Assembly (NCBI GenBank): GCA_965222315.1
Contig: OZ244951.1
Coordinates: 3,162,001-3,226,000, forward strand
Origin: JACKII01 sp965222315
Lineage (GTDB): Bacteria > Pseudomonadota > Alphaproteobacteria > Bin95
DNA length: 64,000 nt
Direction of reading: 5' to 3'
Position numbers and translations under genes: made by a program. Under the pieces are notes generated by a model. That model made no database searches. It was not told where the DNA came from and saw nothing but the letters and a program-made list of their open reading frames with translations. Below are positions 1 through 9,367 of the stretch, piece after piece; the stretch's first letter is position 1; the number at the start of each line of letters is the position of its first letter.

Positions 1-3000
1 GCCGTCGGTGATCTCCACCGAATAGGTCCGGGAATCGCGCGGATTGTCGGAACTGTTCTCGTACTCCAGCGCGCGCAATACGGCCTCGACCGCTTCCGGC
101 GTGGAGTTGATGTTGAAGTCCACCTGCAGGTCCGCGCCGTCTTGCCCGTCGCTGACCACCGTGCCGATGCTGGTGCCATTGAACTGCACATCAGTGCCGG
201 CAAGCACGATCCCGCCGGTATTGCCGATCGACAAATTGTCCTGTGTCTCGTCATCGAGCGCCTGGAAGTCCTCGGCATTGATGTCGTTGATAATCCGGGA
301 AATCACCAGCGAGCCGCCGTCGAAATCGGCGGAATCCGAGTCCGTCAGCACGATCGCATTGCCTTCAAAGACCGGCGTACCGGTGTTCGTGGCATTCTCC
401 GGCAGGGTCACCGTGCCGGGCAGTCCGATGAGCTGCGGCGGGTCGGAGATCAGGAACTCCGACGGGTCGCCCATGATCTGCTGTTGAACGTCATCTGTAT
501 CGACGGTGTTCGATTCCCAGACGACCACATAGTTGCCATCCGGCAAGGCAGCCATATTGGGATTTTCTTGGCTACCGGAGACGGCCGTATTGATGCGGAC
601 CTCGCTATCGAGGCGCGTGCCATCGGCATCGAACACCTGGGCGAACACATCAGCCCCCGATCCCGGCGCGGGTGTCGAGGTATCGACCCAACTAACAACG
701 AACTTGCCATCGGTCAGTGCGGTAATGGCCGGGGTTGTCTGATTGCCGCTTACGGTATCGTTGACCCGGAACTCATCACCCACGGCCACGCCAGCCGCCC
801 TAAAGCGCTGGCCATAGATGCCGCCACTGCTGGAATCCTGGCCTTCGGAGCGCCACACGACGACGAAATCGCCGCCGGACAGGGCCGCGACCTGCGGATC
901 GGTCTGGCTGCCGCTGGTGAAGGTATTGACCAGAAACTCACCGGCTTCAGGCACGCCGGCATTGTCGAACAGACGCGCGAAGATGCCGTGATTGGAGCCG
1001 TCGCCCGCCGTGCCGGAGGTATCCGACTGCCAGACGGCCACAAACCGCCCGCCTGCCAGCGCCGCGGTTCTGGGCACGTCCTGCGCGCCGTCCGTTTCCA
1101 AGTTGACCTGCGTCTCGCCGCCGACGGTTGCGCCGGCTGCGTTGTAGCGCTGGGTGAACACGCCATTGCTATTGCCATCACCGGCGGAACCGGAATTCAC
1201 CGAGGTCCAGGTGATTTGGAAACCGCCGTCCGTATGGGCAATGACATCAGGCTGGAACTGGCTGCTGGAAAACTCCGTATTGACCGTAACGCCCGTCTGC
1301 CCGGCAATCGGATTGCCACTGGCGTCGTAGCGGGTCATGACGATGCCGTCGCCCGACGCATCGCCCCCATCGTCCCGCCAGGCGATGACAAAACCGCCAT
1401 CGTTCAGCCCGGCAACGCTCGGCTCGAACTGGGTAAACGACACGGTCTGGTTGACCAGAAACTCACTGCCGACCGGCAGCCCGTTTTGGTCATAGCGCTG
1501 CGCAAAGATATCGAGGTCGCTATCGCCTGGGTTGGCCTGATTGTGCGATGTCCAAACAGCGATATACCCGTCCGGCAAGCCCGTACCGGAATCGAACAGC
1601 GTTGCGACCGCCGCATCCCGCTGCGCGTCCGGCTGGAAGGTATTGACCCGCACCTCGTCCCGCACGGGACCATCGGTGTCGCTTTCGGGTATGATCTGAA
1701 TATCGACCACCACCGGCGTGGAGGTGGACCCGTCGCCGTCTTCCAGCAGGATGGTCAGCGACGTGCTGGCCCGGGGGTCGTCCGACGTGTTCTGATACGT
1801 CAGATGCTCGACCAGAAGTTCGACTGCCGCCGCCGTCGCATTGGCGTTCAAGTCAATAATCAGCGACGCGCCATTGCTGCCGTCCGAGGAGATCGTGCCC
1901 ACCAATGTGCCGTTAACACTGACATTGGAGCCAGCGATAGACACAGGGCTGACGCCCGTCTGATCGAGGCCAATCTGGTCCTGCTCGTCCGCGTCCTGCG
2001 CCGGAAAGTCATCCTCCGCGACGGATTGCGCGAGCGAGGTGACGATCAATCGGCCGCCGGCGAAATCGGCGGAATCCGAGTCGGACACCGCCGCAGCGCC
2101 GTCGGCGTCGATCCGCTGGGGCGTGGTGTTGACGGCGTTTTCGCCAAACACGCGCACCGTTGACACGGCTTCCACCTCCGGTGCAGCCCCCGGCAGGACA
2201 AACGTGTTGGCGTCGCCGAACAACCGCATGAAGATTCCGCCGCCGCTGCCGTCACCGGCGCTGCCGCTGGTCACCGACTGCCAGACCGCCGCGAAATCCC
2301 CGTTGCTGAGTTGCGTCAGGCTGGAGCCGTCCTGCGTGCTGGAGGTCTGCTCATTGACCTGCTGCTCACCGGTTGTCGGGTTACCATTGGCATCGAAGCT
2401 GCGGGTGAAGACCCCATTACCGCTGCCATCGCCAGCGGGCCCTGAACTAACGGAGGTCCACGAAATGGCGAAGCCGCCATTGGCGAGGCCAACCACCGAC
2501 GGATCAAACTGGCTGGAGGAGAACTCGACATTAACGGGTATTTCAGCGGAAGCGGGCGTGCCATCGCCGAAGAAAACCCGCGCTACGATACCGGTGCCGG
2601 AACCGTCACTGCCGGAATCATCGTCCCAAACGACAACAAACCGGCCGCCGGTAAGCCCGGCAACCTCGGCTTCGTCCTGCGCACCGGTGGTGGTCGTGTT
2701 GACGATTGTCTCGGTACCGACCGGCGTGCCATCCGATTGAAAGACTTGGGCGAATACGGCGTTGCTGCTGCCGTCGCCCGTACCGGACCAGGTGACGACG
2801 AAACCGCCATTGACCAGATTGTTGGCGCCGGCGTCCGGTTCGATGCGGGCAATCTGGGGCGTAATCTGATTGCCGGATGTCGTTGTATTGACCTGAAAAT
2901 CCACCGCTGCCGGCACGCCCGACGCATCGTAGATGCGGGCCCGGATGCCATCGCTGCTGCCGTCGCCGAAATCGTCGATAAAAGCGACAGCAAAGCCCCC

Positions 3001-3429
3001 GCCGGGCAGACCGGTTACGGCCGGGTTAAACTGCGTCGCAGAGATGTTGCCCGCATTGACCTGGAATTCGGCGCCGAGCGGCGTCGCGGTCGCAGAGAAG
3101 CGTTGGCCAAAGACGCCGAAATCGAAGTCGCCCGGATTGTCCTGGTTGCGCGCCTCCCACACAACAACGAACCCGCCGTCGTCGGTAGCAGCAACGGCAG
3201 GGTCCCGCTGGATATCCAGATTGGTGGAATTGACCGGAAACTCAGCACCGATCCGTTGACCCAGTGCCGAATAATGTTGGCCAAAGATACCCCCCTGATC
3301 ACCGTCCTGCGCTTCGGAGTTCCAGACGACCACGAAGCTGCCATCAAGGAGTGTGGTTATTTGGGGGGAAACCTGCTCCCCTAGCGTGAAAATGTTAACG
3401 CCGGTTTCAGATGTAAGAGGGACATTCAT
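1..3429 (-). CDS. Giant repeat adhesin-like surface/secreted protein (C-terminus beyond left edge)
   Basis: An open frame runs from ATG at 3429 leftward to the window edge with no stop, giving 1143 residues. A GGAG lies 8 bases before the ATG. No signal peptide is visible, which would fit type I secretion of large alphaproteobacterial adhesins. Residues about 15-420 hold seven repeats of 50-60 residues with a core like Q-x-P-x-V-A-x-L-x-x-G-G-F-V-V-V-W, then G-I-F-G-Q-R-F and an x-V-N-T end. Residues about 425-565 form a different cadherin-like beta module with an SDSDSADF motif. A second block of seven repeats follows (about 570-985), and then a second copy of the module, again with SDSDSADF, enters the edge. 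The order 7+1+7+1 is seen directly. An adhesin or biofilm role is inferred. RTX or other secretion signals would lie outside the window. Confidence 0.85.
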   Translation of the reverse strand, partial: MNVPLTSETGVNIFTLGEQVSPQITTLLDGSFVVVWNSEAQDGDQGGIFGQHYSALGQRIGAEFPVNSTNLDIQRDPAVAATDDGGFVVVWEARNQDNPGDFDFGVFGQRFSATATPLGAEFQVNAGNISATQFNPAVTGLPGGGFAVAFIDDFGDGSSDGIRARIYDASGVPAAVDFQVNTTTSGNQITPQIARIEPDAGANNLVNGGFVVTWSGTGDGSSNAVFAQVFQSDGTPVGTETIVNTTTTGAQDEAEVAGLTGGRFVVVWDDDSGSDGSGTGIVARVFFGDGTPASAEIPVNVEFSSSQFDPSVVGLANGGFAISWTSVSSGPAGDGSGNGVFTRSFDANGNPTTGEQQVNEQTSSTQDGSSLTQLSNGDFAAVWQSVTSGSAGDGSGGGIFMRLFGDANTFVLPGAAPEVEAVSTVRVFGENAVNTTPQRIDADGAAAVSDSDSADFAGGRLIVTSLAQSVAEDDFPAQDADEQDQIGLDQTGVSPVSIAGSNVSVNGTLVGTISSDGSNGASLIIDLNANATAAAVELLVEHLTYQNTSDDPRASTSLTILLEDGDGSTSTPVVVDIQIIPESDTDGPVRDEVRVNTFQPDAQRDAAVATLFDSGTGLPDGYIAVWTSHNQANPGDSDLDIFAQRYDQNGLPVGSEFLVNQTVSFTQFEPSVAGLNDGGFVIAWRDDGGDASGDGIVMTRYDASGNPIAGQTGVTVNTEFSSSQFQPDVIAHTDGGFQITWTSVNSGSAGDGNSNGVFTQRYNAAGATVGGETQVNLETDGAQDVPRTAALAGGRFVAVWQSDTSGTAGDGSNHGIFARLFDNAGVPEAGEFLVNTFTSGSQTDPQVAALSGGDFVVVWRSEGQDSSSGGIYGQRFRAAGVAVGDEFRVNDTVSGNQTTPAITALTDGKFVVSWVDTSTPAPGSGADVFAQVFDADGTRLDSEVRINTAVSGSQENPNMAALPDGNYVVVWESNTVDTDDVQQQIMGDPSEFLISDPPQLIGLPGTVTLPENATNTGTPVFEGNAIVLTDSDSADFDGGSLVISRIINDINAEDFQALDDETQDNLSIGNTGGIVLAGTDVQFNGTSIGTVVSDGQDGADLQVDFNINSTPEAVEAVLRALEYENSSDNPRDSRTYSVEITDG

Positions 3430-3894
3430 TTTCACGTCTCCAGGCACTTATCGGTGTCTTTTTTGTTATTGCCGCATACCATCACACACAAACGTGCTTG
3501 GCATGACAGGCAAATCCGGGTGAGTTTCCCATCACCTCATTATGTATGTCAAACGAAGGATTGAAGTTACAGACGCCACATCATCGGTTTCTGGTACCAC
3601 CCAGGCCTGCCGCCTGCCCCGGCTTTCCGGTTGCGCAAACCCTGATTCATGCAACTACCTGAAATCACTGCGTTATGGCGTGCGCGCTGCTTCTCCGATC
3701 AACCCGTCCAAGCGCTGGTTCAAAAACGTACTAATACCTAGTAGTCTTTACGCCAGAGCATATTTCCAAGGTTAACGGTAGCAGCGGACGGCCCAGGATC
3801 GTGTGAAATAGTTAACAGCAACGCCGCTAACCACGCTTGATTCCATATTATTCCAGGCAGCATTGTTCCGGGCAGTTGCCGATCTGGCGGCCAA
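3430..3894. other. Gene-free upstream region of the repeat protein, with a small palindrome
   Basis: This 465-base gap separates the LLM gene stop (3895) from the adhesin start. It must contain the adhesin promoter unless transcription reads through from the LLM operon. A short inverted repeat, ACTA-5-TAGT, lies at 3730-3742, about 300 bases upstream of the ATG; its shape would suit a LuxR/NarL-type regulator. No convincing -35/-10 pair or terminator was found. A 77-residue plus-strand frame here (3542-3775) has no recognisable features and is not called. Confidence 0.5.
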
Positions 3895-4890
3895 TCATGG
3901 CGCGCAGGCGCGGATGGCTTCCTCGAACACGGCGGCGGAGCCCGGCCCGCGGGCGAAGGGGGATATAATCGGCTCGTCTATGCCGCTCTCGCGATACGCC
4001 TGCAGCTTGGCCCGGCATTCTTCCGGCGAGCCGGCAACGCTGGTGGCCCTGACCATCGCGTCGGTCACTTCCGCCGCCGCGCCTTCCTTGTCGCCAGCCG
4101 CCCATTTTCCGGCAATGGCCGCTGCCTCCCGTTCGAAGCCGTGGCTGGCTATCAGCTTGTTATAGCGCGGGAAGAACCCGGCATAGAGCGCGAGGCCCGG
4201 CCGCATCTTGTCCAGCGCCCGCGCCGGATCCGCATCGACCGCCGTCGGGCAGAGCGTTGTCACCGCAACCTGCGCCGGATCGCGCCCTGCCCTCGACGCG
4301 CCTGCCGCCAGTTGCGTGCGGATTTCCGGCGCGGTTTTCAGCGTTGAGCGGGTCAGGATGATTCCGTCGCATATCTCGCCCGTGGCCTCCACCATCTTGG
4401 GGAACAGACCCGCCGCATAGATCGGCATTTCAGGGCGCAGCGGCTGGAACCACAGGTCGAAATTCTCGATCGTGATCGTCTCGCCATGGATGGATGCCAC
4501 ACCGTCCCGCATCAGGTCGCGGACGAACTGCACGGTCTCGCGCGTGCGGGTGATCGGCTTGCTGTATTTTACGCCATGCTCTGGCTCCACCTGCACCCGG
4601 TGGCTGGAGCCGACGCCCAGGATAAAGCGCCCGCCGGAAAGCTGGTCCACCGTCATCGCCGACATGGCCAGCGTCGGCGCGGTGCGCACGAACACACTGG
4701 TGATGCAGGTGCCAAGCTTGATCCGGCTCGTCTGCATCGCAGCGGCAGAGAGAATAGCGAACTGGTCGCCGCCATGCCCCTCCGCCACCCAGGCCGAGGT
4801 GTAACCCAGGTCTTCCGCCAGCTTGATCAGGCGGACGATTTCCGATGCATTGGGACCGCCGGAAAATCCGACGCCGATGGGTTCGCTCAC
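3895..4890 (-). CDS. LLM-class (luciferase-like) flavin-dependent oxidoreductase
   Basis: Encodes about 331 residues from a GTG at 4890, read as MSEPIGVGFSGG. This start overlaps the TGA of the upstream hydrolase (4887-4889) as GTGA, implying translational coupling; an upstream in-frame ATG at 4941 lies deep inside that hydrolase and is less likely. The protein has the TIM-barrel pattern of luciferase-like monooxygenases and F420/FMN reductases: LAEDLGYTSAWVAEG near the N-terminus, then LGTCITSV, and LGVGSSHRV around the cofactor site. The substrate and the choice of FMN or F420 cannot be read. It ends a minus-strand run with an alpha/beta hydrolase and a second LLM enzyme, suggesting oxidative breakdown of an organic compound. 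Confidence 0.85.
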   Translation of the reverse strand: MSEPIGVGFSGGPNASEIVRLIKLAEDLGYTSAWVAEGHGGDQFAILSAAAMQTSRIKLGTCITSVFVRTAPTLAMSAMTVDQLSGGRFILGVGSSHRVQVEPEHGVKYSKPITRTRETVQFVRDLMRDGVASIHGETITIENFDLWFQPLRPEMPIYAAGLFPKMVEATGEICDGIILTRSTLKTAPEIRTQLAAGASRAGRDPAQVAVTTLCPTAVDADPARALDKMRPGLALYAGFFPRYNKLIASHGFEREAAAIAGKWAAGDKEGAAAEVTDAMVRATSVAGSPEECRAKLQAYRESGIDEPIISPFARGPGSAAVFEEAIRACAP

Positions 4891-6914
4891 AGTTTCACCT
4901 CGTGCAGAGGACGGCTCCAGTCCGCCGCCCGTTCCACGCAACGCTTGATGTCCTCTTCCAGCATGAAGCCTTCCGCCACCAACTCGCGTGCGGCCTTCTC
5001 AATCGCGGCCACATAGCCGTCCGCCGAGCCGTAGCGCGCCAGGATGGACGCGCGCGGGTCGCCGGTGGCGGCCTGCACCTGATCGTCCTCCGGGAAGGGG
5101 ATGTAGCTGCCGGAGAATTCATGCATCGCGCCCTCGCTGAATCCGCGGGTGCGGATGTTCCAGCCGGCATAGGTGCCGAGCGGAGCCGCCACCATGGGGC
5201 AGCGGACGCCGCCGATCTCGTTGCCGTCCGCATCCACGGCGGGCACCAGCACGGTGTAGCCGTGCTCCGCAACCACCTTCGGCGGCTCCAGCGCCAGGAT
5301 GCCCTGCGCTTCCTCCGGTCCGAAATCCATGAAGGGTAGCTGGTTCGGCTCTTGCGGCACCGCCGTCCGCGGGATCGCGGGGAATTGCGCGGCCCAGGTC
5401 TCAAAGGGCACCAGCGTGCCGTCGGCGACGCGCGGCACCCGGCTTGGCGGCGGCGCAGTGCCCTCCGTCGCCCACTTGTCCAGCGCATCTGTCATGGCGC
5501 GGAACAGCATGCTAGTCTGAGTGATATTAAGGTAGTGCTCGGTCACCGCCTTGCGCGGCCTGACCTGGAGCGGATCGGCGGAGTGCTGTGTCGACGCCCA
5601 GCTGTAAATACGCACGCCCTCCGGCTCGGCCAGATCGTTGCCCTGGGTGTCGGTGTGCACCAGCGAGCCGCGACGCTGCCAGTACTCGGTCGCCGTCTGG
5701 GTATGCATCACCAGCGGGTCGGTATCCGACCGCTTCAGGATCGCGTCGGTCTTGCCGCTATTGTGGTCCGTGGTCTCGGCATAGGCGAAGGGGAAACGGT
5801 CGGCGGGAGAGTAATGGTCTTCGTGCATCTGGCCGCCCGCGACGACGGCATTGGCAAAGCGCTGGTTCAGCCACTTGCCGCCCGCGCCGGAGACGTGCGG
5901 CATCAGCCCGTCAAAGACGCGGCGGCCTTCATGATCGGCGTTGAAGCCCTGCCAGATATAATCCCGGATGCAGCGCCCGGTCTGAGAGCGGCCATACCCA
6001 TAAGCCTTTTCTATCATGCCCTTCGGCCCGAGCGGGTTTTCCTGGCCCGCCGCATCGCGCTCTCCATATTTGAGAAAGCTGACCGCATCCCGCACCGCCA
6101 CATGGCCGAGGCCCATGACCAGCGGGTCGCGGCCCTCATAGACCAACTCGTAGATCCAGCCGGGCTCGAAGCCGCCGGGCATGTAGATATGGCTGTCGGA
6201 CGGCGCGATACCCTTGTCGTCGCCGAGGCCGTCAAGCCCGCCTGCCGCCTCCATCCGGGCAAAGGACCATTGGTCGGCGGGAACCGGCTGACGTTCGTCC
6301 TTGGCGTAGCGACGGCGGGTCAGTTGCGCCTTGCCCGTGTCGCGGGAGACGGTGGGGTGAGTGCGGGTCGAGCCGCGGCCCGATAGCGGATAGCAGAGCA
6401 CGCCGGGCCCGTTTGCAATGAACTCCGTCCGCACCAGACCGGTGACGGGTGAGCCATCGGGCTGCCGCGCGACTGGCAAGTCCAGCATCATACGGTTGTC
6501 GCCCGGCAGCATATCGCCCTGCCAGGCGCCGAAGATGATGGTATAGCCGCGGCGGAACAGGAAACCATTGCCCGCATGCTCCGGCGCGAGCGGATCGTTG
6601 GAGTGCACGGCATCGCAGAAAAACTGCACCAGCCGTTTGTTGCCCCGATTGCCCCAGTCGAAGAACAGCCGCCGGTTGCCCATGCGCATATCGACCGGCT
6701 TCAGAATACATATGTCCTGCTCGAAGTGGACCAGCCCGTCCTCGCCGCGCTCTGCCAGGGTGATGTCGGTGACGCCAGCCTGCGCCGCGGCGGCGGGATC
6801 AACCTTGTGCAGCACCCGACCTTTCAGCCGCTCATAAGCGCCGACATACCCGAACGCCTCGCCGTCCGCGAAGGGCCGGCGGTCGTCGATGCGGAAGGTG
6901 ACATGGTTCGTCAT
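4887..6914 (-). CDS. Large alpha/beta-hydrolase domain protein
   Basis: 675 residues from ATG at 6914 (MTNHVTFRIDDRRPF). An in-frame ATG 24 bases upstream is possible, but AAAGGG lies about 8 bases before 6914 and the family begins near this point. The protein resembles the long alpha/beta-hydrolase group found beside monooxygenases and CoA genes in catabolic clusters. GRSQTGR at about residue 310 is a candidate nucleophile elbow (G-x-S-x-x-G), preceded by a conserved GLGHVAVRD stretch. No signal peptide is seen, so it is probably cytosolic. Its stop overlaps the GTG of the downstream LLM gene. Ester or lactone hydrolysis following oxygenation is inferred; the substrate is unknown. Confidence 0.75.
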   Translation of the reverse strand: MTNHVTFRIDDRRPFADGEAFGYVGAYERLKGRVLHKVDPAAAAQAGVTDITLAERGEDGLVHFEQDICILKPVDMRMGNRRLFFDWGNRGNKRLVQFFCDAVHSNDPLAPEHAGNGFLFRRGYTIIFGAWQGDMLPGDNRMMLDLPVARQPDGSPVTGLVRTEFIANGPGVLCYPLSGRGSTRTHPTVSRDTGKAQLTRRRYAKDERQPVPADQWSFARMEAAGGLDGLGDDKGIAPSDSHIYMPGGFEPGWIYELVYEGRDPLVMGLGHVAVRDAVSFLKYGERDAAGQENPLGPKGMIEKAYGYGRSQTGRCIRDYIWQGFNADHEGRRVFDGLMPHVSGAGGKWLNQRFANAVVAGGQMHEDHYSPADRFPFAYAETTDHNSGKTDAILKRSDTDPLVMHTQTATEYWQRRGSLVHTDTQGNDLAEPEGVRIYSWASTQHSADPLQVRPRKAVTEHYLNITQTSMLFRAMTDALDKWATEGTAPPPSRVPRVADGTLVPFETWAAQFPAIPRTAVPQEPNQLPFMDFGPEEAQGILALEPPKVVAEHGYTVLVPAVDADGNEIGGVRCPMVAAPLGTYAGWNIRTRGFSEGAMHEFSGSYIPFPEDDQVQAATGDPRASILARYGSADGYVAAIEKAARELVAEGFMLEEDIKRCVERAADWSRPLHEVKL

Positions 6915-7060
6915 CAGAGAAACCCTTTCATACCTCATTTCACCCTAAGTAGCGCAAAGCGCGTACCGATGGGTCCTGACCAAGGCACGCCGCGCCCTTC
7001 GATACGCCCCGGCGCGAGGCCGAGGCTACTCAGGATGAGACTATGGCTATCAGCCAATGG

Positions 7061-8422
7061 CTATTCCGCCGCCATCGCTTGCGTCTTCCACTCGCCGAGC
7101 GTCGGCTTGGGCAAACCAAGCGTCTCCCGCAGGGTGGTGCCCGGATACTCTTTCCGGTAGAGGCCACGCTTCTGGATTTCCGGCACCACGAACTTGACGA
7201 AATCCTCGAACGAGCCGGGCAGCCAGGTCGGGCCGACGACGAAGCCGTCGCAGGCTTCCGACGTGAAATACTCTTCCATCTTGTCGGCAATATCCTTGCC
7301 GGTGCCGACCCAGGGATCGTCCATCCGGCCGCGGCCCGTCACTTCCATGAAGTCGCGCGGCGTCGGGTTCTTGATGCCCGCCGTCTTGACCACCCGGTCG
7401 CGCATGGCCTGCATGCCGGTGATGCCTTCCAGTTCCTCATCCGTGAACGGCTCGTCGATCCCTTTTTGGGCGAAATCGTAGTTCAGGGCTTCGGACAGCA
7501 GGGAAAGCTGGTCGACCTCGTTCGGCAACGTGTCGTAGAAGGCCTTCTTGTCCTCGGCCTCCATCCGCGTTTCGGCGACCATGGGGTAGAAAAGATTGCA
7601 GAGCTTGAAGTGATCCGGGTTGCGACCGAGCGCGGCGCAATCCGCCTTCATCGTCTTGTACTGTTTCTGCGCCATTTCCAGGTTGTGCCAGGCCGTGAAG
7701 ATCACGTCGCCCCAGCGCGAGCCGAACTTCATGCCCCGCCCGGACGAGCCCGCCTGGATCAGCACCGGATTGCCTTGCGGGCTGCGCGGCACGGTAAACG
7801 GCCCGCGGCTGTTGTAATACTGGCCCTTATAATCGAGGCGACGGATCTTATCCGGGTCGGCGAACCGCATGTTCTTTTTGTCGTAGAGAACCGCGTCATC
7901 GTCCCACGAGTCCCAGTGGCCCCGGACGATTTCCATGAACTCGTCAGCCCGGTCATAGCGGTAATCGTGCGCCAGCACCTCTTCCCAGCCCCAGTTTTTG
8001 GCCTCGTTATCGTTGACGCTGGTGACGATGTTCCAGGCGGCCCGGCCATGGGTCATCAGATCGACCGTCTGGAACAGGCGCGCCACATGGAAGGGGTTGA
8101 AGTAGGTCGTGGACATGGTCGCGCCCAGGCCCAGATGCTTGGTCGCGAGCGCCATGACGGTCATACAGGTGACCGGGTCCATCTTCACGCAGCGGATGCC
8201 GTGCTCCACCGTGTGCGCGTGGTCGCCCATATACATGTCGGGCATCGCCAGCCGGTCGTCGAAGAAGCCCATATCGAACTTCCCCTCTTCCAGCACCCGC
8301 CCGATATGCTGGTAATATTCCGGCGAATAGCTGTTGGTCCAGCCGTCCGGATGCCGCCAGGCGGCAGGGATCGTTGTGCAGTTCTGGGCCTGAAGGAAGG
8401 CGACGAGTGATATCTGGCGCAT
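7061..8422 (-). CDS. NtaA/DmoA/DszA-type flavin-dependent monooxygenase
   Basis: 453 residues from ATG at 8422 (MRQISLVAFLQAQNC); a GGGAC-rich stretch lies upstream. A longer frame begins at 8452, but the family starts with this strand. The sequence matches the two-component FMNH2-dependent monooxygenase group (nitrilotriacetate, dimethylsulfide and dibenzothiophene types): TSVNDNEAKNWGW, the HDYRYDRADEFMEIV motif, and GNPVLIQAGSSGRG. Such enzymes need a separate flavin reductase, and none is adjacent. It lies 146 bases upstream of the hydrolase on the same strand, so the two may be co-transcribed. The substrate is not deducible. Confidence 0.85.
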   Translation of the reverse strand: MRQISLVAFLQAQNCTTIPAAWRHPDGWTNSYSPEYYQHIGRVLEEGKFDMGFFDDRLAMPDMYMGDHAHTVEHGIRCVKMDPVTCMTVMALATKHLGLGATMSTTYFNPFHVARLFQTVDLMTHGRAAWNIVTSVNDNEAKNWGWEEVLAHDYRYDRADEFMEIVRGHWDSWDDDAVLYDKKNMRFADPDKIRRLDYKGQYYNSRGPFTVPRSPQGNPVLIQAGSSGRGMKFGSRWGDVIFTAWHNLEMAQKQYKTMKADCAALGRNPDHFKLCNLFYPMVAETRMEAEDKKAFYDTLPNEVDQLSLLSEALNYDFAQKGIDEPFTDEELEGITGMQAMRDRVVKTAGIKNPTPRDFMEVTGRGRMDDPWVGTGKDIADKMEEYFTSEACDGFVVGPTWLPGSFEDFVKFVVPEIQKRGLYRKEYPGTTLRETLGLPKPTLGEWKTQAMAAE

Positions 8423-8505
8423 GAGGGGGGAGTCCCTTTTCCTCTCGAACAAACGGGTTGAACGAAAGTCTATTCTGGTTCAGCGCCAGTGGGAAGCAGG
8501 TCGCG

Positions 8506-8745
8506 TCAGAGGTTCTTGTGCGTGCCGTCGCAGAACGGCCCCTTGCCGGTCTTCTTGCAGGCGCACATCCAGGCTTTGCGGTCTTTGTCGGCCTTGTAGC
8601 GCATGGGCGTGAACTCGGTACCCTTGTGCGAGCCGTCGCAGAACGGCTGTTTGCTGCTTTCCCCGCAGGTACACCAGAAGTAGGCTTTGCCTTCCTCCAG
8701 GTCGACCTGGATCGGGGCGGTCGCGGCGACTTTCGGTTCGGCCAT
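8506..8745 (-). CDS. CDGSH iron-sulfur domain protein with two clusters
   Basis: 79 residues from ATG at 8745 (MAEPKVAAT); a longer in-frame start at 8814 would add a non-conserved leader. Two CDGSH-type [2Fe-2S] motifs are complete: C25-x-C27 with C36-D-G-S-H40, and C61-x-C63 with C72-D-G-T-H76. This three-Cys-one-His pattern binds redox-active or transferable clusters. The protein is small, soluble and has no membrane anchor, as is usual in bacterial members. Its start faces the phosphatase gene. The physiological role of bacterial CDGSH proteins is generally unclear; iron-sulfur or redox handling is the safest description. Confidence 0.92.
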   Translation of the reverse strand: MAEPKVAATAPIQVDLEEGKAYFWCTCGESSKQPFCDGSHKGTEFTPMRYKADKDRKAWMCACKKTGKGPFCDGTHKNL

Positions 8746-8840
8746 GGCTTTGTCTCTCGGCTTTGGCGTTAAACGGTATCTGGCGATATTGTGGTCCCGC
8801 ATCGCAATCGGCAACCCTGCTGAGGAAAATTCGACTGTCC

Positions 8841-9349
8841 ATGGCTGGAATACGCACCTCGCCGCGCTTCGGAATTGCCATGATCGACGCCGGCCCCGGC
8901 CTCATTGGCGTCTGCCCGCTTCCCGGCAGGTTTTCGCCCTTTCTGGACGATCTGACCTCAATCCTGGAGTGGAATCCTGCGATGATTGTTTCCCTGACGG
9001 AAACGGCGGAGATGACAGCAACGGGTGCGGACAATCTCGGCAGGCTTCTGCAGCCGCACGGCATCGGTTGGTCCCATCTGCCCATTCGCGACTATGGCGC
9101 ACCGGATGAGAAAAGCACGGAACAATGGCCCGCTCTTTCCCAATGTTTGCACACCATCTTGGAGAATGATGGCAGTGTCTTGTTGCATTGCTACGGCGGT
9201 CAGGGACGCTCCGGCAAATCGCGCTCCGCCTGCTGGTGGAGCGCGGCGAGGCCCCGAAAGCAGCGTTCGCCCGCTTGCGTGCAGTCCGGCCCGGCGCGGT
9301 CGAAACGGATGCGCAGTACGAATGGGCCGCTGCGCCCCACCGGGGCTGA
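8841..9349 (+). pseudogene. Dual-specificity/tyrosine phosphatase-like gene with a frameshift after the active-site loop
   Basis: From ATG at 8841 (GAGGAAA upstream) the frame encodes a phosphatase-like protein ending in VLLHCYGGQGRSG, the C-x5-R active-site signature (HCYGGQGR). Immediately afterwards, at the AAA of 9216-9218, the meaningful frame changes: the original frame turns into low-complexity Arg/Ser/Pro sequence, whereas the frame beginning at ATC (9218) reads IALRLLVERGEAPKAAFARL and stops at TGA 9347-9349. The rejoined protein would be about 168 residues, a normal size for this family. One missing base in the A run would restore it. It may be a true pseudogene, a phase-variable tract or a sequencing error; the sequence alone cannot decide. 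Confidence 0.75.
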
Positions 9350-9367
9350 AACAGCGGCCCTGGCGGT

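Noticed and set aside
142..2163. A 673-residue plus-strand frame opposite the repeat protein
   Set aside because: It is the shadow of the strongly biased minus-strand frame; the minus strand shows regular protein repeats and this one shows only Arg/Gly-rich sequence.
3542..3775. A 77-residue plus-strand frame in the gap before the adhesin
   Set aside because: No RBS, no codon bias and no motif; it overlaps the likely regulatory region.
7043..8410. A 455-residue plus-strand frame
   Set aside because: It lies opposite the NtaA/DmoA-type monooxygenase, which has clear family motifs.
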